Origin: Talpa occidentalis
Taxonomy: Eukaryota; Chordata; Mammalia; Eulipotyphla; Talpidae
Length of the DNA: 64,000 bases
Assembly: GCF_014898055.3 (NCBI RefSeq)
Contig: NW_023605305.1
Coordinates: 114,920,734 to 114,984,733 of the forward strand
Direction of reading: 5' to 3'
In this document: piece by piece, positions 1 through 12,615 of the stretch
How positions within the stretch are numbered: the stretch's first letter is position 1
Layout: each line of letters opens with the position of its first letter
Notes under the pieces: generated by a model
Seen by the model: only the letters and a program-made list of their open reading frames with translations
Told to the model about the DNA's origin: nothing
Database searches by the model: none
Program-made: the position numbers and the translations under genes

Positions 1-255
1 ACCTGGAGAGAGTAGAGGGCAACTCGTGACCCAGCCAGAGAGTATAGATGTTTGCTTTGCTTTCAGGTAGGTGTCTCTGATTTGGAAAAAAAAAAAAAAA
101 ATTCTGGAGATGTCCCTAAATCTAGACAATCTGCATTTTTTTTTTTTTTAAGGTAACAGGTTCTCCTGCAGTCCATAGGCCCTGAACTTACCTTGACTCC
201 ACATGCCAAGTGACCTGTGTTGGAAAAAGGCTTCTCTGGACATTTTGGGTAAACC
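1..255. repeat. Copy A of a dispersed pair (partner at 11200-11420)
   Basis: This segment resembles 11200-11420 in the same orientation. Shared blocks in the same order include the stretch reading CTGGA..GTCCCTAA.TCTA..C.ATCTGCATT and a later block reading CCACA.GCCA..GTGAC. I do not recognise the family. It could be an old dispersed repeat or the two ends of an old duplication around the H2A/H3 unit. Confidence 0.45.
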
Positions 256-1024
256 TGCACTTCACACCTAAATTAACACTCACACACAGTCCCATAAATC
301 AGAACTGACATCTTGTTCAACCTCCATTATGACTATTTGTGCACATCACTTCCCACAATGGAAGGGGGAGGGCAGAGGACTCTGCACATTGTAGGGATAG
401 AACAGTAAACAGTAAAGTCTCTGTCTACATACAGCTACATTCTAGTTAATGGATAGTGAAGATCAGTAAGCAAATTAAGGAAATAACAGCATAATATTCA
501 GGGGGTGATACTGTGCCATGAAGTAAGACTGTATAGAGAGTAGATGCGCCAAGTCCTGCTCACTCAATATTTGAGTATGGGCCTGAAGGAAGACAGTGCA
601 AGTTATAGTATATAGTTTGGAGGAGAGTATTCAAAGAACAGAAGACAGCAAGGTCAAATGCCCTGTGTTCAGCACAAGTTTGGGGAGTTCAAAGAATAAA
701 CCACCAGACCCATGTGACTGCGACACAATGAACAGAGAAAAGTTTGGCAGTGAGATAAGAGGGGTAAGTTGAAGATGAAATCATGTAGGCCATGGAAAAA
801 AATTTTTGTTACTCCAAATGGAGTGCACTCTGAAGAGTTGCATTGGAATAATAGACAATTTTTTTTTAAAGCTTACCCAGGATCCTACTGTGTTGAATAG
901 ACTGTAGTAGAACAAGAGAAGGCTGTCAAAGGGTCTACAGTAATTTTAGCTCAGGAGTGAGATAGACAGGTGGTAGTAGCAGTGGGGGTGGTGAGAAGTA
1001 GTCAAGGTGTAATTTATTGTCAAG
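256..1024. other. Intergenic, no gene seen
   Basis: AT-rich unique-looking sequence with short A and T runs. No splice-flanked coding frame, RNA gene or recognisable repeat is visible. Confidence 0.5.
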
Positions 1025-1036
1025 GTATTTATTTTA

Positions 1037-1310
1037 TTTATTTTTTTATTTACTTATACAAGCACTAGGTACAATCAGAAGCGTGGGAGGGTGAGAGAAT
1101 TCACCAGAGCCAGAGCGGGGCGGGCAGAACAGGCAAAACAGGCAGACTGACAAAATACACTGCTGAGGGGAGCAGCGGGCGCGACAGGAGAGGTCTGCAC
1201 ACCATGTGGGACCCTCCCTGGCGCCCGGGGATCGAACCAGCGTTGCAGACAGAGGTTGTGGGCAGCTTCGCAGCCCAGCGCTCAACGGCCGCACCACCAG
1301 GGGAGGCCCA
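1037..1310 (-). repeat. tRNA-derived SINE, full length
   Basis: The element reads from GGCCTCCCCTGGTGG on the minus strand through a B-box-like GGTTCGATCC to an AAATAAAT-type tail. The flanking repeat GTATTTATTTTA occurs at 1025-1036 and 1311-1322, a perfect 12-bp target-site duplication. It belongs to the same family as the copies at 1591, 12616, 14623, 17473, 47125 and 56593. Confidence 0.9.
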
Positions 1311-1590
1311 GTATTTATTTTAAATGACATTTGGTGGATTGAATGTAGGTTATGACAGGAATCGGATTTAATGCAGCTTATGGACTGAGCATTTGGAAAG
1401 AGCTGCTGTTTACGAAGATGAGTGATGGGTAGGCTTAGAGGGGGAAACCCAAGAGTACTGTTTTACACAAAAACTTACTCCTAGTAAGCTAATCAAGTGG
1501 AAATATCAACTAGAAATCAAATAAAACATTTGAGAATCTGGAATTCAGGGAAGAGAAAGAAGGTAGGGTTGTAAAGTCTGATTCTTGCCT

Positions 1591-1848
1591 TTTTTTTTTT
1601 TTTTTTTAAGATTTATGTGTTTATTAATGCAAGCACTGGGTACAGTCAGAAGCGTGGGAGGATGAGAGAATTCACCAGAGCCACAGCAGGGAGCAGAACT
1701 GACAGACTGACGAAAAACACTGCTGAGGGGAGTAGCAGGCACGGCAGGAGAGATCTGTGTGCCATGTGGGACCCTCACCTGTGACCGAACCGGCGCTGCA
1801 AGCAGCCTCACAGTCCAGCGCTCAACCACTGCGGCACCGGGAAGGCCC
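1591..1848 (-). repeat. tRNA-derived SINE
   Basis: Second copy of the same SINE on the minus strand, with a long T run (the A tail of the element) at its left end. It shows the body signature of a CCTCTGCAG-like tRNA region and TTCACCAGAG near the tail. Flanks CTGATTCTTGC and CTGATTTTTGC look like an 11-bp target duplication with one difference. Confidence 0.85.
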
Positions 1849-2109
1849 CTGATTTTTGCTCTTTTGTATGTAATCTTTCCTCCCTTTCTGGGATAGCCAG
1901 CAGAGTACCAACTTAAGATCTATGTCCATTCCTGCTTCCTCCCTTGAACTCTTGACCTCATAAGTATCCTGGAGATTATTTTTAGGATCCAAATAATTCA
2001 AGATAATCTCCCTACCTCAAATTCACATCAGAAAAGCCGCCTTTGTCATATAAGGTAATATTAAACCTAGGAATTTAAATGTGAAAATTTTGGGTACCAT
2101 ATTCAGCCT

Positions 2110-2520
2110 ACCAGTTTTGGGCTACTCTATCAGCTGAAGTGTTGTCCCCCGCTGTCCCCTGCCACCCCCACCCCCCAAAGAGATACTGAAATCTAACAAC
2201 CCAGTGCTTTAGAATGTGGCCTTACTTGGAAAAAGGGTCTTTGCACATTATTTAAATGAGATCTTTAGGGTGACATCCTAATACAATATGACAATTATCC
2301 TTGAAAGAAAAGAAACACACAGAAAGAAAATTGAGATATACTGTCACAAGCCAAAAGCTGAAATACAAGGATACTCTCAAAAGCCTTAGGAGGAACAGGG
2401 CTCTGCCAACACCTTGACTTCAGGTGTCCAGCTCCAGAGCAATGAAAGAATAAATCCTATTGTTTTAAAGCATTTAGCTGGTGGCACTATGTTTTGGCTG
2501 CCCTGAGACTAATACAACTA
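2110..2520 (+). repeat. Ancient LTR, ERVL-MaLR (MLT1-like)
   Basis: The sequence follows the MaLR LTR pattern: AGAATGTGGCCTTACTTGGA near 2212, GGGTCTTTGCA, a GTGACATCCTAATACAATATGAC block, an AATAAATCCTATTGTTTTAA segment near 2450 and an ending GAGACTAATACA at about 2505-2516. It is a diverged solo LTR with no viral genes. Subfamily is from memory and not certain. Confidence 0.6.
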
Positions 2521-3470
2521 TTAAAATTTGTAAGAACAGTGTTACTTCCTTTAAATTTTAATAAAACTTCAGGTTTGCTTTTTCTACTCCAGACATTCCT
2601 TCCTGATAATATTAATTTCTGGCCCTGGCCAAATAATGCTTTTAATACTGGCCATTACTCCAAATGCATAGTTGGAGCACCTCTGTTTTTCCTTCTCTAC
2701 CCTATTTAGCCTCTTTGAGACCCAGAAAGGTCTATTATTTTCTTCTATTCTAAAAAATTGTTTTTTTCCAATATTTTAAGATTCAAACTCATCTAAATAT
2801 AAGTTTGCCAGATAAACTGACTTAACTTGATGTCTGAGGTACAGCAGGGTTCCAAAGGTGGCTGACGCCACGAATGGCCCAGGAATGATTCACTCCCTCA
2901 GCTGTGCTGTCCTGAGTATTACCTATCAGTCATTCCTGCCTTCACACAAATATTCCACCTATTGCTGCCTCCTGAAATCAAAGTAACTTCTCTCCCCAAA
3001 GATAAAAGCAATCTACATTCTCTTGCTCAGTTTCTGGAATGTTTGTGCTTAGTTTGGTCTACAAGTATGAACTAAAAAGGGGAATGGGGCTACCTTTAAA
3101 CCGAGCAGGTCAACCCTAAGAACTGTGGGGAAAATCTGTTTTCTGGGAAAAACATGCGATGATGGTGGTGTATCTCAACTGTGACTGCCTTGTTAAGAGT
3201 CACCTGGGGAGCTTTATTCTAAACCTCCCAAGTGCAGACACTACCCCTAACTGCGTTAGTAAAAAATATATGGAGGTGTTACCCAGGTTATCAATATTTT
3301 AGAAGTTCCCCAGGTTATCAAGTTTGAGAACGACTTAACATAAGGGATTAAGCAGATTATTAATGAAAATCAGGATACTATTGGGAAAAAAAATGCCAAA
3401 GTAAAAAAATATACATGATAGGATTACAACTATTAAATTATACTTCACGATAAAACATAAGAAACAAAGT
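2521..3470. other. Intergenic, no gene seen
   Basis: AT-rich sequence. The open frame at 2494-2709 has no codon or splice support. No repeat recognised with confidence. Confidence 0.45.
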
Positions 3471-3473
3471 CTT

Positions 3474-3662
3474 GAGCCTCCCTGGTGGCGCAGGGGTCAG
3501 GTCTCCACTCTATCAAGTTATTGTCCGCCACTGGGGACCACCCTGTTGCACAGTGAGTTCCATTCCCCAGCCAGGCAGTTGACCCACATGGCCCAGAACA
3601 TAGCCTCCACCCCCTCTTTTCTGGTCCTTAAGAGTAACTTTGTGTTATCCACCCTGGCCCTA
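3474..3662 (+). repeat. Degenerate SINE copy
   Basis: Begins GAGCCTCCCTGGTGGCGCAG, the typical head of the local SINE family, and later carries the CTGACCCACATGG-like block. The body is rearranged and the tail is lost, so it is an old or chimeric copy. Confidence 0.6.
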
Positions 3663-4857
3663 GATGCCTCTCAAACTGCCAGTTCCACATGCCCACTTGA
3701 ATATCAAAACACTCGATTTTAAATCAGAACCTGGATTACTGTTCTTTGCTCCATCCCACACCTCTTCCCAGTTATTTCTTCCACTAACGGCACCACTATT
3801 TTTTCACATGCTTGTAAAACCTAGAAGTTTCTGCAGCCGGCTCCTAAGGTCTGTTCGATTTTATCTCCAAAACATGATCCTAATCCCAGCACTTCTCACC
3901 ACCTCCATTACGGTCACTGTGTCCTGCTCCAGCATGGCGGCCTACGCGAGGCCCCTCCACTTCACTAAGTGTCAAGACCGCCCAGATGCCTTGTGAACAG
4001 ATTACTGGGGTCTGAAAATTTCATTTAAAATTCTTAGGTCATGATGTAGCTTCTGGTTCACAGACCTGACTTTCAAAATCATTACTGTAGCCCACAAAAT
4101 AACCTAATTGGTTTCCTTGCTGTTAAAATAGCCAATTTAGGATTGCAAGAGATCACACCATTATTCATTCTTACCTGAGACAATCCAAGGGTTCGCAAGC
4201 ACTGAAACAAACCCAAACCAGTGCATTTACCCACGACAATGGGGTCTACCTCGAGCATTTCAAAGTCCTTTCTGAATTAGAAACGAAATGTTTAATCATA
4301 TTCAGGGGCAAACCTTACACAGGGAGGGAGGGTTTGCGGCGAAAGGGCTGTTGCCCTGTATTAGGGAGGACTTGCACAGTTGTGAGGGGAAGCAAAGGAA
4401 CCAGCAATAAACACTTTCTAGGTATAAAAAGCAAACTTGTTTCTCTATGGGGTTCTCTCCACATGGATGTAATAGATGCTTCAGAACAGAAAATGAACTT
4501 ACCAAATTTAATGGTACTTTGCAAAGTTGAGTTATTCTTTCACAGATGCAAAATACAAGAGCTGCAGTGAAACTGTCCTACAATCTTGGAGACACCAAAT
4601 GTTCATGTTTTTGTCAAGGTTCTCACGCAGAACAAGCAAATGTCAAAACACTAACACAGCATTAATATATAATGCAGCAGTGCAGGTGCTACAATAATAC
4701 CCACCGACACTGAAGGCCCCTTGAACAGTACCCCCGACCAAGCACAGCCTAGGGATACCCCGGACATTTCCGATGGTCTGCCTAGGCGTAGCCCTATTTC
4801 CAAACGAAAATGGAAGATGATCTGTGCTTAGGTGTGTGAATACGCTTTGGCAAAATG
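3663..4857. other. Intergenic, no gene seen
   Basis: Sequence up to the H2B fragment. Several short overlapping frames at 4302-4570 on both strands have no conserved motif or splice signals. Nothing supportable was found. Confidence 0.45.
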
Positions 4858-4862
4858 AAATC

Positions 4863-4944
4863 GTGCCGTCCTTTTTCTGGGCCTTGGTGACGGCCTTCTG
4901 GGAGCCCTTCTAGGGGCGGGCGCAGACTTGTCCGGCTCGGGCAT
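4863..4944 (-). pseudogene. Truncated H2B pseudogene (divergent partner of H2A)
   Basis: On the minus strand from ATG at 4944 the translation begins MPEPDKSAPAP, matching the H2B N-terminus [11 protein letters not shown] of the intact gene at 19513-19893. After about ten codons one base is missing and a lysine codon has become TAG in the ancestral frame. Nucleotide similarity then continues through the K-rich tail (CACCAAGGCCCAGAAAAAGGACGGC) and stops abruptly near 4863. The entire histone fold is gone, so no product is expected. Position matches the H2B pseudogenes that accompany the H2AC18/H2AC19 genes in human (family knowledge); the exact orthologue is not assigned. Confidence 0.85.
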
Positions 4945-4984
4945 CGCGGGCAGGCGAAGGCCGAGCGGGGCGGCCGGAAGCGCT

Positions 4985-5190
4985 TCTGTATTTATAGCGG
5001 GCGTACGCAAATGAGGGTTCTGAGGGCGCCGCGCTGCGATTCGCGAGCTTTCCGCGGCGCCCGTGCGCGGGGGGCGAGATTATGCAAATGAGCGGATCGT
5101 GGCTGAGGCGTCCTATTGGTGGAGAGCACAAAGCCGGGGCCTGGCCAATCAAAGCGCTCCGTGCACAAGCGCCATCCTGCCTATAAAAGG
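4985..5190. promoter_or_regulatory. Bidirectional H2A / H2B-relic promoter
   Basis: Toward H2A: TATA box TATAAAA at 5182-5188 and CCAAT boxes at 5115-5119 (reverse) and 5145-5149. Toward the broken H2B: TATA-like TTTATA at about 4990-4997 and an octamer-like ACGCAAAT at 5005-5012, one base off the H2B octamer ATGCAAAT and placed as at the intact H2B (TATA then GCAAATGAGGG). A perfect octamer ATGCAAAT lies at 5082-5089. Confidence 0.8.
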
Positions 5191-5243
5191 GTGAAGCGGC
5201 GGCGTTTAGGGCGACTTTCCCGGCAGCCGCGCGGCAGTTGTGA

Positions 5244-5654
<411 letters not shown>

Positions 5655-5702
5655 GGCGGCGCCGCGCCCCGTGCCCCCGGCGGGCCCCCCCGCGAACTCA
5701 AA

Positions 5703-5718
5703 GGCTCTTTTCAGAGCC
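5703..5718 (+). promoter_or_regulatory. Histone mRNA 3' stem-loop (H2A)
   Basis: GGCTCTTTTCAGAGCC, the canonical 6-bp stem and 4-base loop bound by SLBP, followed by ACCCACC. A purine-rich downstream element AAAGGAGCTG at about 5735-5744 would pair with U7 snRNA. An AATAAA also lies in this element, so occasional polyadenylation is possible. Confidence 0.95.
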
Positions 5719-5759
5719 ACCCACCCCGTCAATAAAGGAGCTGTTTACGGTCAGCGCGC

Positions 5760-6874
<1,115 letters not shown>

Positions 6875-6912
6875 AGACGACGCGCTCGGCCCGACGTCCC
6901 ATCGCACCCAAA

Positions 6913-6928
6913 GGCTCTTTTCAGAGCC
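6913..6928 (+). promoter_or_regulatory. Histone mRNA 3' stem-loop (H3)
   Basis: Canonical GGCTCTTTTCAGAGCC 39 bases after the H3 stop, with CCAAA before and ACCCACAC after. A GGAAGGAGCTG purine element near 6944-6955 is the probable U7 snRNA site. Confidence 0.95.
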
Positions 6929-6959
6929 ACCCACACGGGCAGTCGGAAGGAGCTGTGCG

Positions 6960-8937
6960 CGGGCCGGCAGCGCCGGCGCGGGGCAGGGCCCGGGGAGGGG
7001 GGGCGCGTGGCGGGAGCCGGCTCGGCCCGCGGGCTTCCCCTGCGCTCTGCGCTGCCCAGACGGCCGGGGAAGGGCTCAGCGTCACGGGGCGGCCTTTCCC
7101 TCCGCGGTCGCCCAGAGCTGCGGGTCGTCCGGCGGGGGGGTGGGCGGGGCTCCTCATGGCCGAGAGCGGCTCGAGGGCAGGCGAGTCTTGACTGGGGGCG
7201 CGCGACGCCTGCGACCCGCTGGCCCCGCCGCCGCTGACGCCCCAGCGAAGGTCGGCGGCCCCCCGCTCCTCCCGGTCCTTGGACTTTCAGAGGTAACGGC
7301 AGGGCCCCTGGCCGCGGAGAAGCAGCGCCCACGCCCTGCTCCTCGGCCCAAGCCCACGGTCGGGGCGTCTGCGGGCCCCTCGGCCGCCCTCCCGGGCGGG
7401 GTCTCATCGGGCCGTCCCCGGCCGCGACCCAGAAGGAGGCTCCCCGGACCCGGGTCAGGGGCTCCACCCGCGCTAGGTGGCTCCGGCCTTTCCCCCGCAC
7501 CGCGGGAACTGGAGTCACCGCCCAACGGTCGGCCCGGCCCGCGGGGGCAGCGGGGGGTGGGGACAGGAAGGCCGGTGGCAGTGAAGGGGGGCGCCCTAGA
7601 GACCTCGTCGTCCCTTCAGCAGTGCGGCTTCCGGGGAGGGGGAGCAGGCGGGCGGGCGTGGCCCTCCGCGGCGGGGTGTGAGCGTGCCCGCCCCACCATT
7701 AGTAAAAAGAGGGGGGAGGCCTTAGAGGTGCGGCTTGTACCGTCTGGGGGTGAACTGGCCGGGCCTCTTGGACGTCGCCGAGCGCTTGGAGCAGGGTCTT
7801 GGGGAGCCCACGCTCACCGGGTTGGGGTCGAAGGCGGCATGGGGTCTGGAGGAGGCCGGGGCCTGCGGTGCCTGTCTCGTCTCCCCCCTCCCAGTGACAG
7901 GTTGGAAGCACACAGCCCAGCTTCACGGGGTGTCACAGGAGGAAGGGGCTAGGGCGAAGGAAGATGGGGCGCTCAAGCTCCCACTTTGCCTCTGATGAGA
8001 TGTGCCGGAAGAGGGGAGAGCAGCGCGTGGTCGGTGGGCTCTCCCCCCATTTGCAGAGCTCGCCAGGCCTGCTGGCCCCTGGGGCCTGGGTCTGCCCTCC
8101 GAGTTGTGTGGTGACTTCACAGGCGAGTGGGGCACCCACCGCCTTGGCACCCGGTATCTCATCCACCTTTCGGGGCGCCCGTGCACACACACACACGGGG
8201 CTTCCTCGCTCACGGTTGGGGACTCTGAGGAGAGTGACCTGTCCGAGTGTCTCCCCCCGGAGCGCTGAGCACACACCGGGAGCTTGCGTGTTGGTGTCCC
8301 TGTGGGGGTCCTCGCTAGCCCAGCCTGCCCCCAAGATCACACCGCCAGCCCAGGCACCCCCCATACCCAGAACGTCTCCCGGACTGAATCTCCAGAGGGA
8401 AGGACAGAAGCATCATCTCGGCACCCAGTCAGGAATGGGAGAGAAAGAAACTGGGTCCCCGTCACTGTACAGCTCAGGCCCACGGCGCTGCCCGCCCCCC
8501 TCCGGTGCCTGCCCTCTGGGTAGACCCGGGGCCCGCCGGCAGTTTCCATGAGCGCGTCCACGTTCACCGTCCCCGCCCCGCGTGGGCCTCTGCCCCGCGC
8601 CGGTTAACTGGCCGGCTCCCACGGACAGTGACTCCCGGCTGTGCCCCCGCCAGCACCCCCAGTCTGTTCCCCCAAACGCACTGTGGCCGGAGCTGTGTGG
8701 ATCCTTGTTTGGGGGCAAATCAGCAGCCGCCATCGCTGCTCACACAGGGCCCCAGTGTCGCCCACCTGCAGGCGGTGGAGCCCCGGCCGCGCGTGGGCGG
8801 AGACGTGGCCGCACAGCACCCACTGCGCCTGGCCCGCGCCCGCACGCGGACAGAGCAGGCCGGCCGGTGACCGGCCCACGGCGCGTGCGGCTCGGCGTGG
8901 CGCGCCCGCTCACTCCACCCACCCCTGTCTCCCCAGA
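6960..8937. other. GC-rich intergenic DNA, no firm gene
   Basis: CpG-rich sequence with very long chance open frames on both strands (stop-poor because of base composition). No conserved domain seen. It could hold upstream exons of the candidate gene ending at 9410; weak acceptor/donor pairs exist near 7286 and 8770-8868 but none is convincing. Confidence 0.4.
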
Positions 8938-9405
8938 GGGCCGGCTCCTGCGCCGCGGGCTCCCTGGGCCGCCATGCACCGCGGAGACCCCAGCGCCGGC
9001 CACAGCGCCCCGGCCGCCGCCCCCGCTCTCGCGCCCGCCCCGCCCTTGGCCCCCAGCCAGAGCGGCCTCCTGCCCGGGGGGCCCGCAGCTCCCTGCGACG
9101 ACCAGGGGCCGCTGGAGCTCCCCCGGGCGCAGAAGGGGAGCCGGCGCCGCCCGAAGGGCAGAGCTGTCCCCGGTGTGTCCTGCTCCAGAAGGAACTCGCT
9201 CTCCTCAAGCAGCAGCTGGTGTCCGCGCCGTCCCTGACGCGCAGGTAGCGGCCCCGGGGCAGCCCCTCCGCCCGGACGCCCGGGAGCTGCGGCCAGGCTG
9301 GCCCGTCCCGCCCGCCCTGGGCCCTCGCCCGCCCGGCCCTCTCGCCTCCCTCGGCCGCCCCCGCCCACTGCCCTGCAGCTGCCAGTTCACGACATAAAAT
9401 AAAAA
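8938..9405 (+). other. Possible terminal exon of an unrecognised gene
   Basis: A strong acceptor (pyrimidine tract then CCCCAG, ending 8937) opens a segment that stays open in one frame to TAG at 9245-9247. That frame ends with EGQSCPRCVLLQKELALLKQ, a leucine-rich amphipathic helix with a CPRC motif. A second frame from ATG at 8973 encodes an Ala/Pro-rich stretch that looks equally coding-like until about 9135. An AATAAA at about 9397-9402 lies 150 bases after the stop. I do not recognise the product. Seen: splice-like acceptor, open frame, helix, poly(A) signal. Inferred: a 3' terminal exon, possibly with a one-base frame error. Confidence 0.35.
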
Positions 9406-9409
9406 GACA

Positions 9410-11199
9410 GTGGCCGCCGTTTCCCTGCGGCTTTTCCCTCCCGCCCCTGAGACCCGCGACGCGGGAGCCGCCGCGGGAGCGTCCCGTCAGCGCCCGGTCA
9501 CTGCAAAGCGCTCGTGGCCCGGGCGGGCGTCGCGGCCCGGCCCCCGCTGCAGGCCCCGGAGGCCGCGGCGGGCTCGGCCCTCGGACCTGTGACGCAGGGG
9601 CGCGGCGGGGCGGGCACCCCCGGCGCCCGGCAGAGGGAGACACGGCGTGGGCGCGGAAGTGGCGGGACAGGCCCGTTCCGAGGGGACGGCGAGGCTCGGC
9701 CCCCCGCCCTCCGCCCTCCGCCCGCGGGAGGACTCGGCGGGACCCGGCGGGCGGCGCGGGCGGAGCCCCCGCGGGACCGGGAGAGACGCGGGCGGGGGTG
9801 CCGGGGTGAGCCCCGCAGGAAGGGGAACGACCCCGGCAGCTGGGCCTCTCACGGTCAGCTTCAGGGGGTCCCGAACGCCACGTGGAGGCGGGAGGGGGTG
9901 ACTCTGTGAGGGGGGCGGGGGCGGGGGTCGCGGGGGGGCGGGGGCGGGGGTCGCGGGCGGGCGGGGAGGACCATGGACGAGGACGCGGGGCCCCGGCAGT
10001 CACGGCAGGTGTCAGGGGGTCAGGAAATGTGGAAACCGCAGAGGGAACGCCCCGCACAGCCGACAGCGCGCTGGACGCCACCTCACCACGCGGTGTTAGC
10101 GTCGCGCTCCGGAGCAGGAAGGTGGCAGGTGGGAAGCGAGTCTACCGCGGTGCAGCCTGAAACCACGGGGAGACACGGCCACACCTGAGGGCTCCCGAAT
10201 GGCTTCCGCGGGCGGGGCGCGGGGTGAAGGGTCAGAGAACACGCTGGTGAGACTGCGAGAGTCTAAACCCAAAGGGCCGGAGTTAAAGCGGGAGCTGGGT
10301 GGACACCGGCGCAGGGGGAGCTGAAAGGCCCCTTCTGGTCCCCCCACCCCACCCCACGCCTGCTCACCGCACCCCCGGCCCTGCGGGGCACTCCCCGGCC
10401 CCGGGCCCAAGTCCCTGGCGCTGCCCTCCACGTCTGGGCACACGGCTCCTTCCATGGCGAGCTGGCGAGGCCTGGGATGTCGTCCCGCAGGACCTTGCGG
10501 TGGCGCTGGGCGCCCCCCTTGCCCGAGCCCTTCCCACCCTTGTCCCTTCCAGACAGGACGGCGCCCCCCCCCCCGCCCCCTGGCTCCCCCGCCCCCCGCC
10601 CCGCGCCGCCCCGCTACTCCCGCCTGTCGGACCGCGTGGTGAACCGCGAGCGCGCGGCAGGGAGAGCCCCTGGCGTCCCCCCTTCTAGTGCCAGGCCCTT
10701 CGCCCCCGCCCCGCCCCCCGCGACCCTCCCGCTCCCCCCGCTGCGGCGTCGCCCCGCGACATCCCGAGCCATTTCCACCCCCCACACTACCCCCCCGCCC
10801 CCCACCCCGCGGCGTCACGTGCAGCTGCGAGCAAACACCCCCCCCCCAACACCACCACCCCCGCGGGAGAGGGACGGGCAGGAGGAGCAATTCCCCGGGG
10901 CGCCTAAGAACGCGGCCTGGACCCGCTTGGTAGGCCCGGCCGGAGGAGGCCTCTCAGGGGACAGTAAAGGACTTTTAGGAAAGATGCGCGAGCCTCGAGG
11001 GCCGCCTGGGAGGAATGACAACGTGGGGCACGAGGTTCTGGGCTCTCTGAGCAGATCCAGGAATGACATGCAGAGTCGCAGGAGAGAAGAACCTGATTTC
11101 ACAGCAAATGGGAATTCATAACTGAATTCTAGAATAACATCCTGAGCTAAGGGATGAAACAGGGCCTGGGGTGTCAAGGAGAGGGCAGGGGGCCTCACA
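9410..11199. other. CpG island and C-rich intergenic DNA, no gene seen
   Basis: Very GC-rich. It holds a short G-rich tandem repeat at about 9907-9962 (GGGGCGGGGGTCGCGG units) and long C runs at 10566-10620 and 10790-10865. Long open frames on both strands reflect composition. No domain, splice or histone signal was found. Confidence 0.5.
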
Positions 11200-11420
11200 T
11201 GACACCTGATGTGACTTGACACGAGGAAACCTGGCTTCTGCTGTTTGCTCTGACTAGAGATGGTTTTCTCCAGTGAGAGCTTGTATCTGGAACGTCCCTA
11301 AGTCTACACCATCTGCATTCGTAAAGAGTAACATCCACCCAAGCCTCCCGACCCAGCGCCGCCACACGCCAGGGTGACACAGGGTGGGGAAAGCCTGTCT
11401 CCACATCTTGGGGAGGCTGA
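11200..11420. repeat. Copy B of the dispersed pair (partner at 1-255)
   Basis: Collinear with 1-255: CTGGAACGTCCCTAAGTCTA near 11287 and CCACACGCCAGGGTGACACA near 11353 match the corresponding blocks of copy A. Family unknown. Confidence 0.45.
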
Positions 11421-12050
11421 TCCTGAAAGAGGTGGTGCTACAGCTCGTCGGGCTGTGGTGCGGCTTCCTCCCAGGTGGAAGGAACTCGGGAGGAGACTTA
11501 GGACAACGGGCTTCCTTACGGCAGATGCGGGCGACCAGGGCAAGCCTGGCCCCCCTCGCCCTGGTTTCCAAAGGCCGCAGCTCAAACAACTGGAACACAG
11601 CAACACAGCACACTTTCCAGCAGCCGTTTCTGACCTCCCACAGCATGTTTTGGGGGGGCATATTCGCTACCGTTGGCCACGGAGCCGGAGGGGTGGCTTA
11701 GGGCAGCTGTGCACACGGTGCCCTTCAGTGTGCAAAGGGAAGCGAGTCCCTGAGGGGGGAGGAGGAGCACGAAGCCCTTGGGACTGACGAGAGGCCCACC
11801 GTGGAGAGTCTACGTTTGAACACTGACTTGGGGGGATTGTGAGTTTAAAACGGATTAATGACGTCCAGGAATGAGACAGACTTGGGATTTATAGGCGTCT
11901 AGACGGCAAGCAGGGCCAAGGGCCATAGGAAACAAGAAACGTGATTAAAGACAAAAAAGAAAGATTCCTTATTTTTCTCTTGTTCATCTGTCTTTCATTA
12001 CCAGGTTCTTAGCTATAGTTTTGAAGATAGAGGAGAAATTATTTCTTCCC
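11421..12050. other. Intergenic, no gene seen
   Basis: Moderately GC-rich, falling to AT-rich after 11800. No conserved frame or recognised repeat. Confidence 0.45.
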
Positions 12051-12054
12051 CTGT

Positions 12055-12335
12055 GTAGAGGTTCAGAACAGGCCTCCCCAAGATCTGCCTCTTATGACCA
12101 GGTGAATTACCCTCCTCACCCTCCAAGCTTTGTGTCCCCATCCCGATCCCTGACTCAGGATGGCATATAAACTCACTTTTACCTGACTCTTTGGATCCTT
12201 CATCACCAGCTGGGCTCCCTGTATGTATGAAGTTAATTTGTTCTGCCCCTGTGAATGTCTTGTGTCAATTTAATTATTATATCAGCTGAATGAACCCGAA
12301 GGGTAAAGGAGTATTTGCCTCCACTACACAGTTAT
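12055..12335 (+). repeat. LTR-like fragment (ERV1-type, tentative)
   Basis: Shows an LTR-style order: a pyrimidine-rich U3-like part, CATATAAACT as TATA box at about 12163, CTGACTCTTTGGATCC, GGGCTCCCTGTATG, then TTGTGTCAATTTAATTATTA. I have seen this arrangement in gammaretrovirus-like LTRs but cannot name the family. No internal viral genes. Confidence 0.4.
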
Positions 12336-12615
12336 ATAACACAGAAATACCAGCTTTTCTGTATTTCTGAATTTCAATCTTCAGGAAAGATTGAATCTTT
12401 TTCTTCTAATTTTCTGAGGTTTCATTCCAGGTATGATAAGGATCTGCAGTTCAAGACTAAGCAGTATAATTTCATAATTTAACTGAGAGGAGAAATCAAA
12501 ACAGGCCTGAGAAGCTTAATAAGGGGGCAAAAAAAAAGTGTTAAAATGTAAATAATAAGGCATGTGATGCTTTGTGTGGCCATAAGTTTGTTTTTAGTAC
12601 AAACTAATGGTTAGA

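Noticed and set aside
8720..10081. 453-codon minus-strand frame
   Set aside because: GC-driven, Pro/Arg-rich with no motif; it is antisense to the more plausible exon at 8938-9410.
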